5,948 nucleotides of DNA from Methanoregula sp. (GCA_013331015.1 DUHF01000327.1:1976-7923); one strand, 5' to 3'; shown: positions 1 to 5,688, counted from the stretch's first letter. Made by a program: numbers and translations. The notes: generated by a model not told the origin, from the sequence alone.

Positions 1-84
1 TCCACCCACACCCGGCAAAGGGGCCCGGGTGAAATGGTCATCGGCATGATACACACCCCGGTGAAGGATGTGGCGGGGGTTTAA
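1..84 (+). CDS. Possible C-terminal end of a rightward gene, cut by the left edge
   Basis: Frame 1 is open from the first base to a TAA at 82-84 and would encode 27 residues ending in GEMVIGMIHTPVKDVAGV. Most codons end in G or C, as in the confident genes here, and the frame would be convergent with the zinc-ribbon gene that ends at 242. The evidence is thin. A minus-strand frame opening at an ATG at 48-46 (MPMTISPGPLCRVWV) also runs off the same edge with similar codon bias, so even the strand is uncertain. No family is recognisable from so few residues. The 157 bases between 85 and 241 show no convincing gene or T-rich terminator. Confidence 0.25.
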   Translation, partial: STHTRQRGPGEMVIGMIHTPVKDVAGV

Positions 85-241
85 AATCCGTGCAGGTGAA
101 CGCTCCCGGGCCTCGGTGGAGCATGGCGGTTTGGATTACCATCCACAGATAAATGAAAACCGGGGTGAGGCCGATGCGGGGGCGGCGGCAGGCATCGCAA
201 TTACCCGGGGGAAATGACCGTTCCCGGTTCAGGCGGATTTA

Positions 242-496
242 TCACGAATGCTGCTCTTCCTGCTTCTTCACCTGCGCCATGATCCGGTGATACGTCTCCT
301 CCCCCACGCACTCCTTTGCGTATTTGCACCACTGGACGCAGGAGATGATATCATTGAAGACCTCAAAGCCGCATTCGCTGCACTTCACCGAGATGTCGTT
401 TGAGAAGAGCTCTACTTCCGCGCCGCACTGCGGGCATTTCTTGATGGCGAGCGTGGGGGTGCGAAGGTTCGCGGCACCCGGGCAGTGGTCGGGCAT
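242..496 (-). CDS. Cysteine-rich zinc-ribbon protein
   Basis: This is an 84-residue soluble protein. After an N-terminal DHCPGA segment (Cys5) and an R-x-PTL motif come two CxxC pairs, CPQC (Cys21/24) and CSEC (Cys39/42), 14 residues apart. That spacing is typical of a zinc ribbon binding one Zn. A second cluster follows, SCVQWCKYAKECVG (Cys53, 57, 63), and the tail is charged (KKQEEQHS). From memory, this CPGA / zinc ribbon / CxxWCxxAxxCxG layout occurs in small methanogen and anaerobe proteins, sometimes fused to HD phosphohydrolases; its function is not established. I chose the ATG at 496. A TTG two codons upstream (502) would also be in frame but has no better ribosome site. It begins 9 nt after the stop of the QueG-like gene, so the two are probably co-transcribed. 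A role as metal-binding partner of that iron-sulfur protein is inference only. Confidence 0.85.
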   Translation of the reverse strand: MPDHCPGAANLRTPTLAIKKCPQCGAEVELFSNDISVKCSECGFEVFNDIISCVQWCKYAKECVGEETYHRIMAQVKKQEEQHS

Positions 497-505
497 GTAC
501 AATAA

Positions 506-1279
506 TCACTGTTCCGGTATTTTGAAGTAAGGGCAGGCGGTCATGCAGGCCGTGCAGGTCCCCCGGATCTCAACGTGGGAAGCGGCCAGGTTCAGGAGCA
601 CGGTTACGAGCCGGGCACTCCATCTCCCCTGCATCATCCGCCATGCAAGGGGGCGGAGCGGGCGGGGCACGTAATCGGTGAGGTTCCGGTACGAGGTCTG
701 CGTAACAACGCCGCCGTGGATTGCTCCCGCCGCACAGGCTTCAATGCACCGGTTGCAGTGCAAACAGGCGGCAGTAACACCTGTAGCCGGGCCGGGTTCG
801 ATTGCCAGTTCCGTGATAACTGCCGCAAGTGCCAGCCGGTTGCCGTACCGGGGATGGATGAGGAGCGAGTTGTCACCAAGGGTCCCAAGTCCGGCATCGG
901 CAGCGCAGTGCTTGAGCGAGAGTTGTCCCCTGAGGATCCCGTGTTGTACAACAAGCTGGAGGAACGGGACGATCGCTTCTGTGGGGGATCCGTTTTGTTC
1001 GAGCAGACCCCGAAGGGCAGATGCGGTGGATTCAAGAGTATTCCTGATCGCGTTCGTCTCTTCTGACTGCTGCCGTTCCGTGCCGAAAAAGAGCCGATCC
1101 GGCATCACGACTGCAAAGATGATGATCGTCCGGCAGGACGGGAGGATGTCGCGGGGGTGACGGCCGGCCGGTGCCCGGATGGTTTTGACATCGGCGACAC
1201 AATAGGCAGGGATGTGCCGGCCGGCAAAGAAATCCGCAAGGGTGGCGGGGCTGACGGGAACGGGTGCCGGGCTGCTCAT
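506..1279 (-). CDS. QueG-like (epoxyqueuosine reductase family) iron-sulfur protein, short form
   Basis: This 257-residue protein belongs to the COG1600-type family related to the cobalamin-dependent epoxyqueuosine reductase QueG. Residues 125-157 (CAADAGLGTLGDNSLLIHPRYGN onward) match the family's conserved GLG-x-x-G-x-N-x-LLIHP-x-YG block. A ferredoxin-type motif CLHCNRCIEAC (Cys172, 175, 178, 182) follows, then CTACMTACP near the C-terminus (Cys242, 245, 249). It is shorter than bacterial QueG (usually about 350-390 residues) and lacks the C-terminal HEAT-like extension. It has seven cluster-motif cysteines; the one QueG supplies between the motifs is absent (TQTSY here). Hence tRNA epoxyqueuosine reduction is doubtful, and 'QueG-like 4Fe-4S protein' is the safe name. 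The start is ATG at 1279, 18 nt after the SRAP stop, with only a weak AAGG upstream. It is probably translated from the SRAP message. The protein is predicted cytoplasmic, with no signal peptide. Confidence 0.85.
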   Translation of the reverse strand: MSSPAPVPVSPATLADFFAGRHIPAYCVADVKTIRAPAGRHPRDILPSCRTIIIFAVVMPDRLFFGTERQQSEETNAIRNTLESTASALRGLLEQNGSPTEAIVPFLQLVVQHGILRGQLSLKHCAADAGLGTLGDNSLLIHPRYGNRLALAAVITELAIEPGPATGVTAACLHCNRCIEACAAGAIHGGVVTQTSYRNLTDYVPRPLRPLAWRMMQGRWSARLVTVLLNLAASHVEIRGTCTACMTACPYFKIPEQ

Positions 1280-1297
1280 AGGATACCGGAACCTTGG

Positions 1298-1969
1298 TCA
1301 CACAAGCCCAAAAAGGGGTCGGATAACCCGTTCATCGTCCACACCCGGGCGGTTCACGAGATCGCTGACCGCAACCTTCGCCATTGCAGGGGCCGGATAC
1401 GGGGCGAGGATCCGGGCCAGGTCCGGCGGGGCGGGCGGATCCTGCGAGAGCCAGCGATCCTCGTTCTCCCGCGTGAGGATGACGGGCATCCGGTCGTGCA
1501 CCTCCGCGAGGAGCGGGTTCGCATCGCACGTGATGATGGTGTAGGTCAGGAGCGAATTCCCGTCCGGTGCCTGCCACGTATCATACAGCCCGGCAAAGGC
1601 AAAGAGCGGCTCTCCGGGCAGGGTGAAGTAGAAGGGAATTTTCCGTTTGCCTTCCGTCTTCCACTCGAAAAACCCCGACGCTGGCACCAGACAGCGGCCG
1701 GTTTTTAAGAGCGGGTGAAACATTGGTTTTTCGGCAATGCTCTCGGCCCGGGCATTGATCGGTTTGCGGGCAACGGACGGGTCCTTAGTCCAGCGGGGCA
1801 CAAGCCCCCAGCGCATCAGCGCGATCTCGGGTCTTTCTTTTTGGACAATGACCGGCATCTCGCTTGCCGGTGCCACATTGAACTTCGAGCGGGCGCCGAT
1901 CATCGGGTTGTGGACCCGGAACCGGTTGCCGAGATCGTCAATGCAGATGAGGGAGTACCGGCCGCACAT
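1298..1969 (-). CDS. SRAP-domain DNA-protein crosslink peptidase (HMCES/YedK family)
   Basis: This is a 223-residue SOS-response-associated peptidase (SRAP). The family covalently traps abasic sites in single-stranded DNA through Cys2, made N-terminal by Met removal, forming a stable thiazolidine crosslink that shields the lesion. All hallmarks are visible: MCGRYSL at the N-terminus (Cys2), FNVAP (30-34), MRWGLVPRW (52-60), INARAES with Asn72, the GFFEW block with Glu102, and HDRMP with His158. These match YedK Cys2, Asn75, Glu105 and His160. Length is normal for the family (about 220-230). The frame is open upstream to a TTG at 2053, but that extension would bury the catalytic Cys, so the ATG at 1969 must be the start. 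No Shine-Dalgarno is seen, so translation may be leaderless. It is the first gene of the leftward cluster with the QueG-like and zinc-ribbon genes. Confidence 0.95.
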   Translation of the reverse strand: MCGRYSLICIDDLGNRFRVHNPMIGARSKFNVAPASEMPVIVQKERPEIALMRWGLVPRWTKDPSVARKPINARAESIAEKPMFHPLLKTGRCLVPASGFFEWKTEGKRKIPFYFTLPGEPLFAFAGLYDTWQAPDGNSLLTYTIITCDANPLLAEVHDRMPVILTRENEDRWLSQDPPAPPDLARILAPYPAPAMAKVAVSDLVNRPGVDDERVIRPLFGLV

Positions 1970-1994
1970 GGTTGATTTGTTCTTTGACCGGGCC

Positions 1995-2002
1995 GGTATT
2001 TG
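1995..2002 (-). promoter_or_regulatory. Weak TATA-like element upstream of the SRAP gene
   Basis: The minus strand reads CAAATACC here, 26-33 nt before the SRAP ATG at 1969. If it is an archaeal TATA box, transcription would start at or next to the ATG. That agrees with the lack of a Shine-Dalgarno and suggests a leaderless message. The match to a methanogen TATA consensus is poor, so this rests mainly on position. Confidence 0.25.
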
Positions 2003-2121
2003 AGCATGGCGGACAGGCTGGGCGAAGGTGGAGGGTAACGCCGGGCCCGGCAATCTGCGGCATGTGGAAGGTCAGGAAAACTGAAGATGTTTTTGCTCTG
2101 GAGAAGACCTTAGTAGTGATG

Positions 2122-2142
2122 ATGGGGGCAAACTGCCCCCAT
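2122..2142. repeat. GC-rich perfect inverted repeat (9-bp stem, 3-nt loop)
   Basis: ATGGGGGCA and its exact reverse complement TGCCCCCAT are separated by only AAC, so an RNA from either strand would form a very stable hairpin. On the minus strand it begins 8 nt after the TAA (2151-2153) of the broken small gene, where a transcript end or processing site would be expected. No T-run follows, so it is not a standard intrinsic terminator. It lies about 150 nt upstream of the SRAP start and could separate the two transcription units. Confidence 0.5.
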
Positions 2143-2150
2143 ACCCCCCA

Positions 2151-2428
2151 TTACGATTCCTGCCGCCAGCCAAAAATGGGCGCCTGTGTTGCGGTTTCAA
2201 TCCGGTTTTTTTCTTTTCCTTTAAAAAACGCCCCAACCGGGTTCACCCGTCGAACCGTCTCGCAGATATCGCATATGACACCCTGTCGCACCCGCAAGCC
2301 CCCGACCATTGCGCGGGCGCTCCCGGGCGCTGCCGCCCCCGTAATGAGTGCAGGGATCCGGGCGGGGACGGCAATATTCAGATATTCATCCGATTTTTAT
2401 CGTCTGGGTGTAAACCCTGCCGGTTCAT
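2151..2428 (-). pseudogene. Small hypothetical gene with an apparent one-base frameshift
   Basis: An ATG at 2428 has a good Shine-Dalgarno, GGAG at 2440-2437 with 8-nt spacing. It opens MNRQGLHPDDK, then hits a TGA at 2380-2378. A one-base shift at the five-A run (plus T2394-2398) joins this to a frame open from 2396 to a TAA at 2151. The composite is about 93 residues. It runs through KKSDEYLNIAVPARIPAL, then LITGAAAPGSARAMVGG, a CDIC (CxxC) motif, and a basic stretch FFKGKEKNR, ending GWRQES. If the shift is real, the surviving frame could still start at ATG 2309 (GGGAG 10 nt upstream) and give 52 residues. I do not recognise the family. It lies 32 nt after the PEGA stop and ends at a hairpin. 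It could instead be a sequencing error in a homopolymer, or non-coding DNA; coding is unproven. Confidence 0.4.
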
Positions 2429-2433
2429 GCGTG

Positions 2434-2455
2434 TTTCTCCAAGAGAAAAAAAGGG
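2434..2455 (-). terminator. T-run and small hairpin at the end of the PEGA gene
   Basis: Six bases after the PEGA stop codon the minus strand has CCC followed by seven T (2452-2446) and CTC, a U-rich stretch of the kind archaeal RNA polymerase terminates on. It overlaps a 6-bp inverted repeat, TTTCTC-TTG-GAGAAA (2448-2434). The second arm overlaps the GGAG proposed as ribosome site for the small gene starting at 2428, so read-through RNA could have that site partly sequestered. Confidence 0.5.
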
Positions 2456-2460
2456 ATTGG

Positions 2461-3774
2461 TTACCGGAATTTCCGGCTGGCCATGACGATTGCAAACCCG
2501 AGTGCAGCAAGGACCGGCATTATGGGAAGCGGGGACTTCTGGGTGGGTGAGGTTGCCGGTACCAGAGCGGCAGAGACCGTGCTGGTTGCCCCGGGATTCA
2601 CGGGGGTGGTTGTGGAATAATCAGTGTACCCGGCCATCTGGATGGTCACCGTGTGGGTGCCGGACGCAACTGCGTAGAGATTGAGGGGGGTGATGCCCAT
2701 GAACTGGTTGTCAATGAGAACGTTTGCTCCCGCGGGAGTCGAGGTAACCTCAAGGGCCCCGGTGCCGGAAACCGGTGCCGCGGGCTGGAGGATGGCGCTC
2801 ACTTCCGAGACGGTGTTGGGCGAGACGCTGGTACGTGCCGTGTACGGGGAATACCCGGCAAGCGAGAGAGCAACCGTGTGTTCGCCGCTTGCAACATTGT
2901 TGAGCTTGAGTGAACCGGTGTTGGGCGTCTGGCCGACTGCATTGCCGTCAAGGGTCACGGATGCCCCGCCGGGGCTCGATGAGACATAGATCCAGCCGAC
3001 CGTGCTTGAGGGCATCGGGTTGAGTGTGGCCGAGATGGTCCGTGTGCCACCGGCGGGAACATCAACGGTGGACTTCCAGTCATAGTAACCGGCCGTGTCA
3101 ACTTCGAGGATGTGCGTGCCGGCCGCGATATTTGAGATCGTCATGGGGGTATGCCCCTTGTACACCGTGTCCAGGTAGATGTTGGCGTTTGAGGGGGTTG
3201 AGGTCACGTACAGGGAGCCGGCCGTATCCATCGGCGAGAGGGTGCAGTAGACATTCGACTGCATGCCGGACGAGACGGTGGTCGTGGTGGAGTAGCTGTG
3301 GTACCCGTTCATCTCGGCCCGGATGGTGTAACTCCCGGGCCAGACACTGTTGATGGTCAGGGGGGCGAGTCCCCGGTAGTTGCCGTTGAAGTAGATCTGG
3401 GCCCCGGACGGCTGGGAATCAACCGAGATCCATCCGTACTGTACCTGGGTCGGCGTGGGCTGGGTCGGGATCGGGTTTAAGGTGGCATAGGTGGTGGTGG
3501 TCTGGCCTGCGGCAGGCATCGTGAGCGATCCCGAGTAGGAATTGTACCCGGCTTTTTCGACCGTGACACTGGTGTACGGGCTTCCGGTCGTGTACACCGG
3601 GACGGTGAGCATGCCGCCGGCGGTCACTCCCTTGAATTCGCCATTGAACATGACGCTTGCTCCATCAACATTACAGCGCACCTCGATCCATCCCTCGTCG
3701 CCACCGACAGCGGCAGCCGCAGAAACTAAAAAGATGAGTGCGAATACGCAGATTAAGACTGGAATATACTTCAT
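2461..3774 (-). CDS. Secreted PEGA-repeat surface protein
   Basis: This is a 437-residue exported protein. The N-terminus (KYIPVLICVFALIFLVSAAAA) is a Sec signal peptide, probably cleaved near residues 22-25. Five PEGA-type beta-repeats of about 65-75 residues follow, at roughly 28-100, 114-180, 186-252, 259-330 and 338-405. Each carries a V-x-S-x-PxGA-x-(I/V)-x-(I/L/F)(D/N)G opening, a G-x-(T/A)P turn, an S/A-G-x-(H/Y)-T-(V/I) strand and an AGY-x-x-(Y/W) close. Repeat 1 is most divergent, with DGASVMFNG and KAGYNSYS. A Thr/Pro linker separates repeats 1 and 2. The end, PLPIMPVLAALGFAIVMASRKFR (415-437), is a hydrophobic segment with a basic tail, fitting a membrane or S-layer anchor; there is no PGF motif. 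PEGA domains are linked to archaeal cell-surface proteins; the ligand is unknown. The start at ATG 3774 has a clear GGAGG 9 nt upstream. Confidence 0.93.
   Translation of the reverse strand: MKYIPVLICVFALIFLVSAAAAVGGDEGWIEVRCNVDGASVMFNGEFKGVTAGGMLTVPVYTTGSPYTSVTVEKAGYNSYSGSLTMPAAGQTTTTYATLNPIPTQPTPTQVQYGWISVDSQPSGAQIYFNGNYRGLAPLTINSVWPGSYTIRAEMNGYHSYSTTTTVSSGMQSNVYCTLSPMDTAGSLYVTSTPSNANIYLDTVYKGHTPMTISNIAAGTHILEVDTAGYYDWKSTVDVPAGGTRTISATLNPMPSSTVGWIYVSSSPGGASVTLDGNAVGQTPNTGSLKLNNVASGEHTVALSLAGYSPYTARTSVSPNTVSEVSAILQPAAPVSGTGALEVTSTPAGANVLIDNQFMGITPLNLYAVASGTHTVTIQMAGYTDYSTTTPVNPGATSTVSAALVPATSPTQKSPLPIMPVLAALGFAIVMASRKFR
2560..3693 (-). repeat. Five tandem PEGA repeat units within the surface protein
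   Basis: This is the coding stretch for residues 28-405. Conservation is seen at the protein level: the AGY/NGY-x-x-(Y/W) ends occur at residues 75, 156, 228, 306 and 381. The DNA copies are diverged. The units therefore look like old duplications rather than a recent or phase-variable expansion. Confidence 0.85.
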
Positions 3775-3783
3775 ACGGATGTT

Positions 3784-3788
3784 CCTCC
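3784..3788 (-). promoter_or_regulatory. Strong Shine-Dalgarno of the PEGA gene
   Basis: The minus strand reads AAAAAAAGGAGGAACATCCGT before the ATG at 3774. GGAGG is a full match to the archaeal 16S 3' end, at 9-nt spacing. It is the best ribosome site in the window and fixes this start. Confidence 0.85.
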
Positions 3789-3814
3789 TTTTTTTAGAAG
3801 ATGGGCGGTTACGG

Positions 3815-3822
3815 AATAAAAA
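3815..3822 (-). promoter_or_regulatory. AT-rich element between methyltransferase and PEGA genes
   Basis: In the 63-nt gap the minus strand reads CCTTTTTATTCC. It lies about 40 nt before the PEGA ATG, where a TATA box for a short-leader transcript would be. It also lies 15-22 nt after the methyltransferase stop, where a T-rich terminator would be. It may serve as either or both; the sequence does not decide. Confidence 0.35.
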
Positions 3823-3837
3823 GGAACAGGTTGGCGT

Positions 3838-4467
3838 TTACGGTACCGGCCGGCAAAAGACGGCATGGATCTCGGCCCGCCCGTAGGTTTTTCCCCGGAC
3901 CCGGAGGTCCCACGTGCGAGTCGTTTGGGACTGGCAGGTGAGGGATGAGAAGAGTCCGGGCACTTCATCATCAGAGAAATAATGCGTGCTGATGCCGTCT
4001 CCGCGAAGGAAGGTATCCTCCTCCAGGTACGTGCCCTGCCCGTACCGGAAATCCTCGCGGGAGAAGGCAGTGAAGTACAGGGTCCCGCCCCCCCGGAGTA
4101 CCCGGAATATTTCTTCTGCGATTGCAACCCGGCCGGCCCGGGTCATATGGCCGATGATGTGCCGGGCGGTCACGGCATCGCAGGATTGCGGCCGGAACGG
4201 GAGGAAGCGGGCATCTGCAAGCACGGCATGGCCCGGGCCGCGATCCGGAAGGCCGGCCCGGGCTGCAACGATTGCGGCCCGGGAAAAGTCCAGTGCCACC
4301 ACCTCGTATCCCTCCCGCAGGAGCATGCCGGTGTTTTTGCCATTGCCGCACCCGAGTTCCAGGACCCTTGCGCCCGGGATCATAGGGGGAATACCTTGTG
4401 CAACTCCGCCATAGATATTCCTGCGCCGCTGGTATGCCTCGTCCCATACTGCCCGGTCGTCGGTCAT
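3838..4467 (-). CDS. Class I SAM-dependent methyltransferase
   Basis: This is a 209-residue Rossmann-fold methyltransferase that would transfer a methyl group from S-adenosylmethionine; the substrate is unknown. Motif I is VLELGCGNGKNTG (35-47), the glycine-rich SAM loop. Asp60 (VVALDFS) is the acidic residue expected at the end of strand 2 to bind the ribose hydroxyls. LADARFLPF (83-91) fits motif II, with Asp85 near the adenine. CDAVTARHIIGHM (96-108) is strand 4, and LRGGGTLYF (124-132) is motif III. An N-terminal WDEAYQRRRNIYGG segment is common in methyltransferase-11-like proteins. The frame is open upstream to a GTG at 4590, but that extra segment looks unlike a protein N-terminus, so I chose ATG 4467 (MTDDRAVWDEAY); its ribosome site is weak. 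It precedes the PEGA gene by 63 nt on the same strand, but nothing ties the functions together. Confidence 0.88.
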   Translation of the reverse strand: MTDDRAVWDEAYQRRRNIYGGVAQGIPPMIPGARVLELGCGNGKNTGMLLREGYEVVALDFSRAAIVAARAGLPDRGPGHAVLADARFLPFRPQSCDAVTARHIIGHMTRAGRVAIAEEIFRVLRGGGTLYFTAFSREDFRYGQGTYLEEDTFLRGDGISTHYFSDDEVPGLFSSLTCQSQTTRTWDLRVRGKTYGRAEIHAVFCRPVP

Positions 4468-4593
4468 AAGGATCCCGGATATTTCCAGTACCGGGTAGGC
4501 CCGGGTACCAGATACACGTTGCCCTGCCGCCCGTGAGCCGGCCTCTCCAGTCCGGTAGTGGAATATCGGGGAGAGAACCAACCAAAGCACTCA

Positions 4594-4617
4594 AATAACT
4601 GGCAGGGTAAAGTTATT
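4594..4617. promoter_or_regulatory. Inverted repeat and TATA-like elements in the divergent intergenic region
   Basis: AATAACT (4594-4600) and AGTTATT (4611-4617) are perfect reverse complements separated by 10 bp, with TAA continuing to 4619. The site lies in the 238-nt region between the leftward methyltransferase (4467) and the rightward gene (4706). It is the most AT-rich patch there. It may hold TATA boxes facing both ways, or an operator for a dimeric regulator. Leaders of about 60-70 nt (right) and about 100 nt (left) would follow. The assignment is by position and composition only. Confidence 0.4.
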
Positions 4618-4692
4618 AACAGGCTGAAATTGTCGAACCACCTGCACGCGATCGATTTCCTGACGGGGACGGCATCCAGAGATCCCCTGCGA

Positions 4693-4697
4693 GGGAG
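4693..4697 (+). promoter_or_regulatory. Shine-Dalgarno of the 264-residue unknown gene
   Basis: GGGAG lies 8 nt before the ATG at 4706 (GAGGGAGATAGTATCATG). This good archaeal ribosome site supports both the start and the reality of the gene. Confidence 0.75.
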
Positions 4698-4705
4698 ATA
4701 GTATC

Positions 4706-5500
4706 ATGACCGAAGTGATCTATCACGAGTATCAGAGATCGGGCAAGAACCATATCGATCATTCCTACCTTGTCGATGTTGGTGACGAGATCGAGATCCA
4801 GCAGGTGATGGAATACAAGTGGAAGGTCTTTGACAGTGTGGTCTTAAAACCCCCCCACCCGAAGACCCGGTACTTCGAGCTCTTTATCCGGGAATTCCGC
4901 GACACTGCCGGGTCCATGGTCGATGACCTCCAGGTCTACCCGGTGCAGGCCTATAAATCACCGGACCTGACGATCCTCGGCCTCCGGCTCCGGCGCGGGG
5001 CCTGGCATATCACCGAGCGGATCTACAAGAAAGCCAATACCACCGAGATCCAGTGGATTTATACCGATGATTTCCACCTTTTTGCCATCACCCATGCGCA
5101 GGACAACCTGGAGTCGATGGTGGACCAGATTGTTGCCAGGATCGATGAGATTGCAGCCTCCATCAAGACCGGCTATCGCATCTACTCGCACATGGAGAAC
5201 CAGCGGATGCGCCGGGAAGCCTTCGATGCCGCCATGGATAGCCAGAGCGGGGTGACCATCAACAAGACGGCGATCCTCAAGCACCCCGAGTTCCAGCTCA
5301 TCGCGGAGCTGGGCGAGGGCGACCGGAAGCGGATGCAGGACGAGATCTTACGGGACCTTGTTGCTCTTGGGGCAACGCTTGACACCTTTGGCGGCTCCAA
5401 CAAGATCGTGGCCAAGATCGAGATCCCGAAGTCTGCTGATATCACGAGCCAGATCTCGCATATCGAGGAGCTCGAGGATCTCGGCTGGCTCTTTGAGTAG
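4706..5500 (+). CDS. Hypothetical soluble protein of 264 residues, family not recognised
   Basis: I do not recognise this protein. It is clearly coding: a long frame with GC-ending codons, a GGGAG ribosome site and a terminator directly after the stop. There is no signal peptide or membrane segment, so it should be cytoplasmic. Residues 1-125 look beta-rich and aromatic (YHEYQ, MEYKWKVFD, YFELFIREF, LTILGLRLRRGAWHI, IQWIYTDDFHLFAI). Residues 130-175 look helical and charged, including NLESMVDQIVARIDEIAASI, and could pack as a coiled coil. Residues 190-264 read as an alpha/beta module: a helix QDEILRDLVALGATLD, a FGGSNK turn, a strand IVAKIEIPKS and an acidic end IEELEDLGWLFE. There are no cysteines, and no catalytic motif stands out. 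It is transcribed away from the methyltransferase and looks monocistronic. It may be a lineage-restricted methanogen protein. Confidence 0.88.
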   Translation: MTEVIYHEYQRSGKNHIDHSYLVDVGDEIEIQQVMEYKWKVFDSVVLKPPHPKTRYFELFIREFRDTAGSMVDDLQVYPVQAYKSPDLTILGLRLRRGAWHITERIYKKANTTEIQWIYTDDFHLFAITHAQDNLESMVDQIVARIDEIAASIKTGYRIYSHMENQRMRREAFDAAMDSQSGVTINKTAILKHPEFQLIAELGEGDRKRMQDEILRDLVALGATLDTFGGSNKIVAKIEIPKSADITSQISHIEELEDLGWLFE

Positions 5501-5501
5501 G

Positions 5502-5520
5502 TTTTTTCTCTCTCTTTTCT
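5502..5520 (+). terminator. Pyrimidine-rich terminator after the 264-residue gene
   Basis: Directly after the TAG at 5498-5500 the plus strand reads TTTTTTCTCTCTCTTTTCT. This near-uninterrupted T/C tract without a hairpin fits archaeal U-rich intrinsic termination. Confidence 0.65.
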
Positions 5521-5688
5521 GATCGGTGGGGGTAACCGGGATCCCTCAACCTGTTGATGGGGGCTTTATGTCACTCCCCTGCGGTGGATTCCGCGTCCCC
5601 CTCCGGCGGCTCACGCTCCACGATTGGATGATGAATTCATTATCGCCCCTAACCACCGGAAATTGCGAAGAGCTTTTTCATCTTCTCG
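5521..5688. other. Convergent intergenic spacer without a convincing gene
   Basis: The spacer lies between the rightward unknown gene and the leftward HEPN fragment. Plus-strand frames here are short, lack ribosome sites and run into the HEPN coding region in antisense. The only structures seen are a near-perfect 18-bp palindrome centred on GAATTC (5628-5645, one mismatched pair) and a weak 5-bp stem, GAAGA/TCTTC, just beyond the HEPN stop. Confidence 0.5.

Noticed and set aside
511..1292. 10-bp inverted repeat GTTCCGGTAT (511-520) / ATACCGGAAC (1283-1292) flanking the QueG-like gene
   Set aside because: One copy lies within the coding end of that gene and CCGG-containing words are frequent here; there are no target duplications or transposase.
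1157..1708. Plus-strand 183-codon frame opposite the SRAP and QueG-like genes
   Set aside because: It overlaps two well-supported genes in antisense and its sequence is low-complexity Arg/Gly/Pro, typical of shadows in GC-rich DNA.
2194..2203. GTTTCAATCC, identical to the end of many CRISPR repeats
   Set aside because: Only one copy exists in the window, with no spacer-repeat periodicity, so it is chance.
1972..2550. Plus-strand 192-codon open frame across the intergenic region
   Set aside because: It starts inside the SRAP upstream region, runs antisense into the PEGA gene, has no ribosome site and reads like the complement of the leftward frame at 2151-2396.
3971..4594. Minus-strand 207-codon frame overlapping the methyltransferase
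   Set aside because: It is a +1-type shadow rich in Arg, Gly and Pro; the overlapping frame has all methyltransferase motifs.
5628..5645. Near-palindrome around GAATTC in the convergent spacer
   Set aside because: It has one mismatched pair, no GC clamp, no T-run and no nearby start, so no role can be supported.
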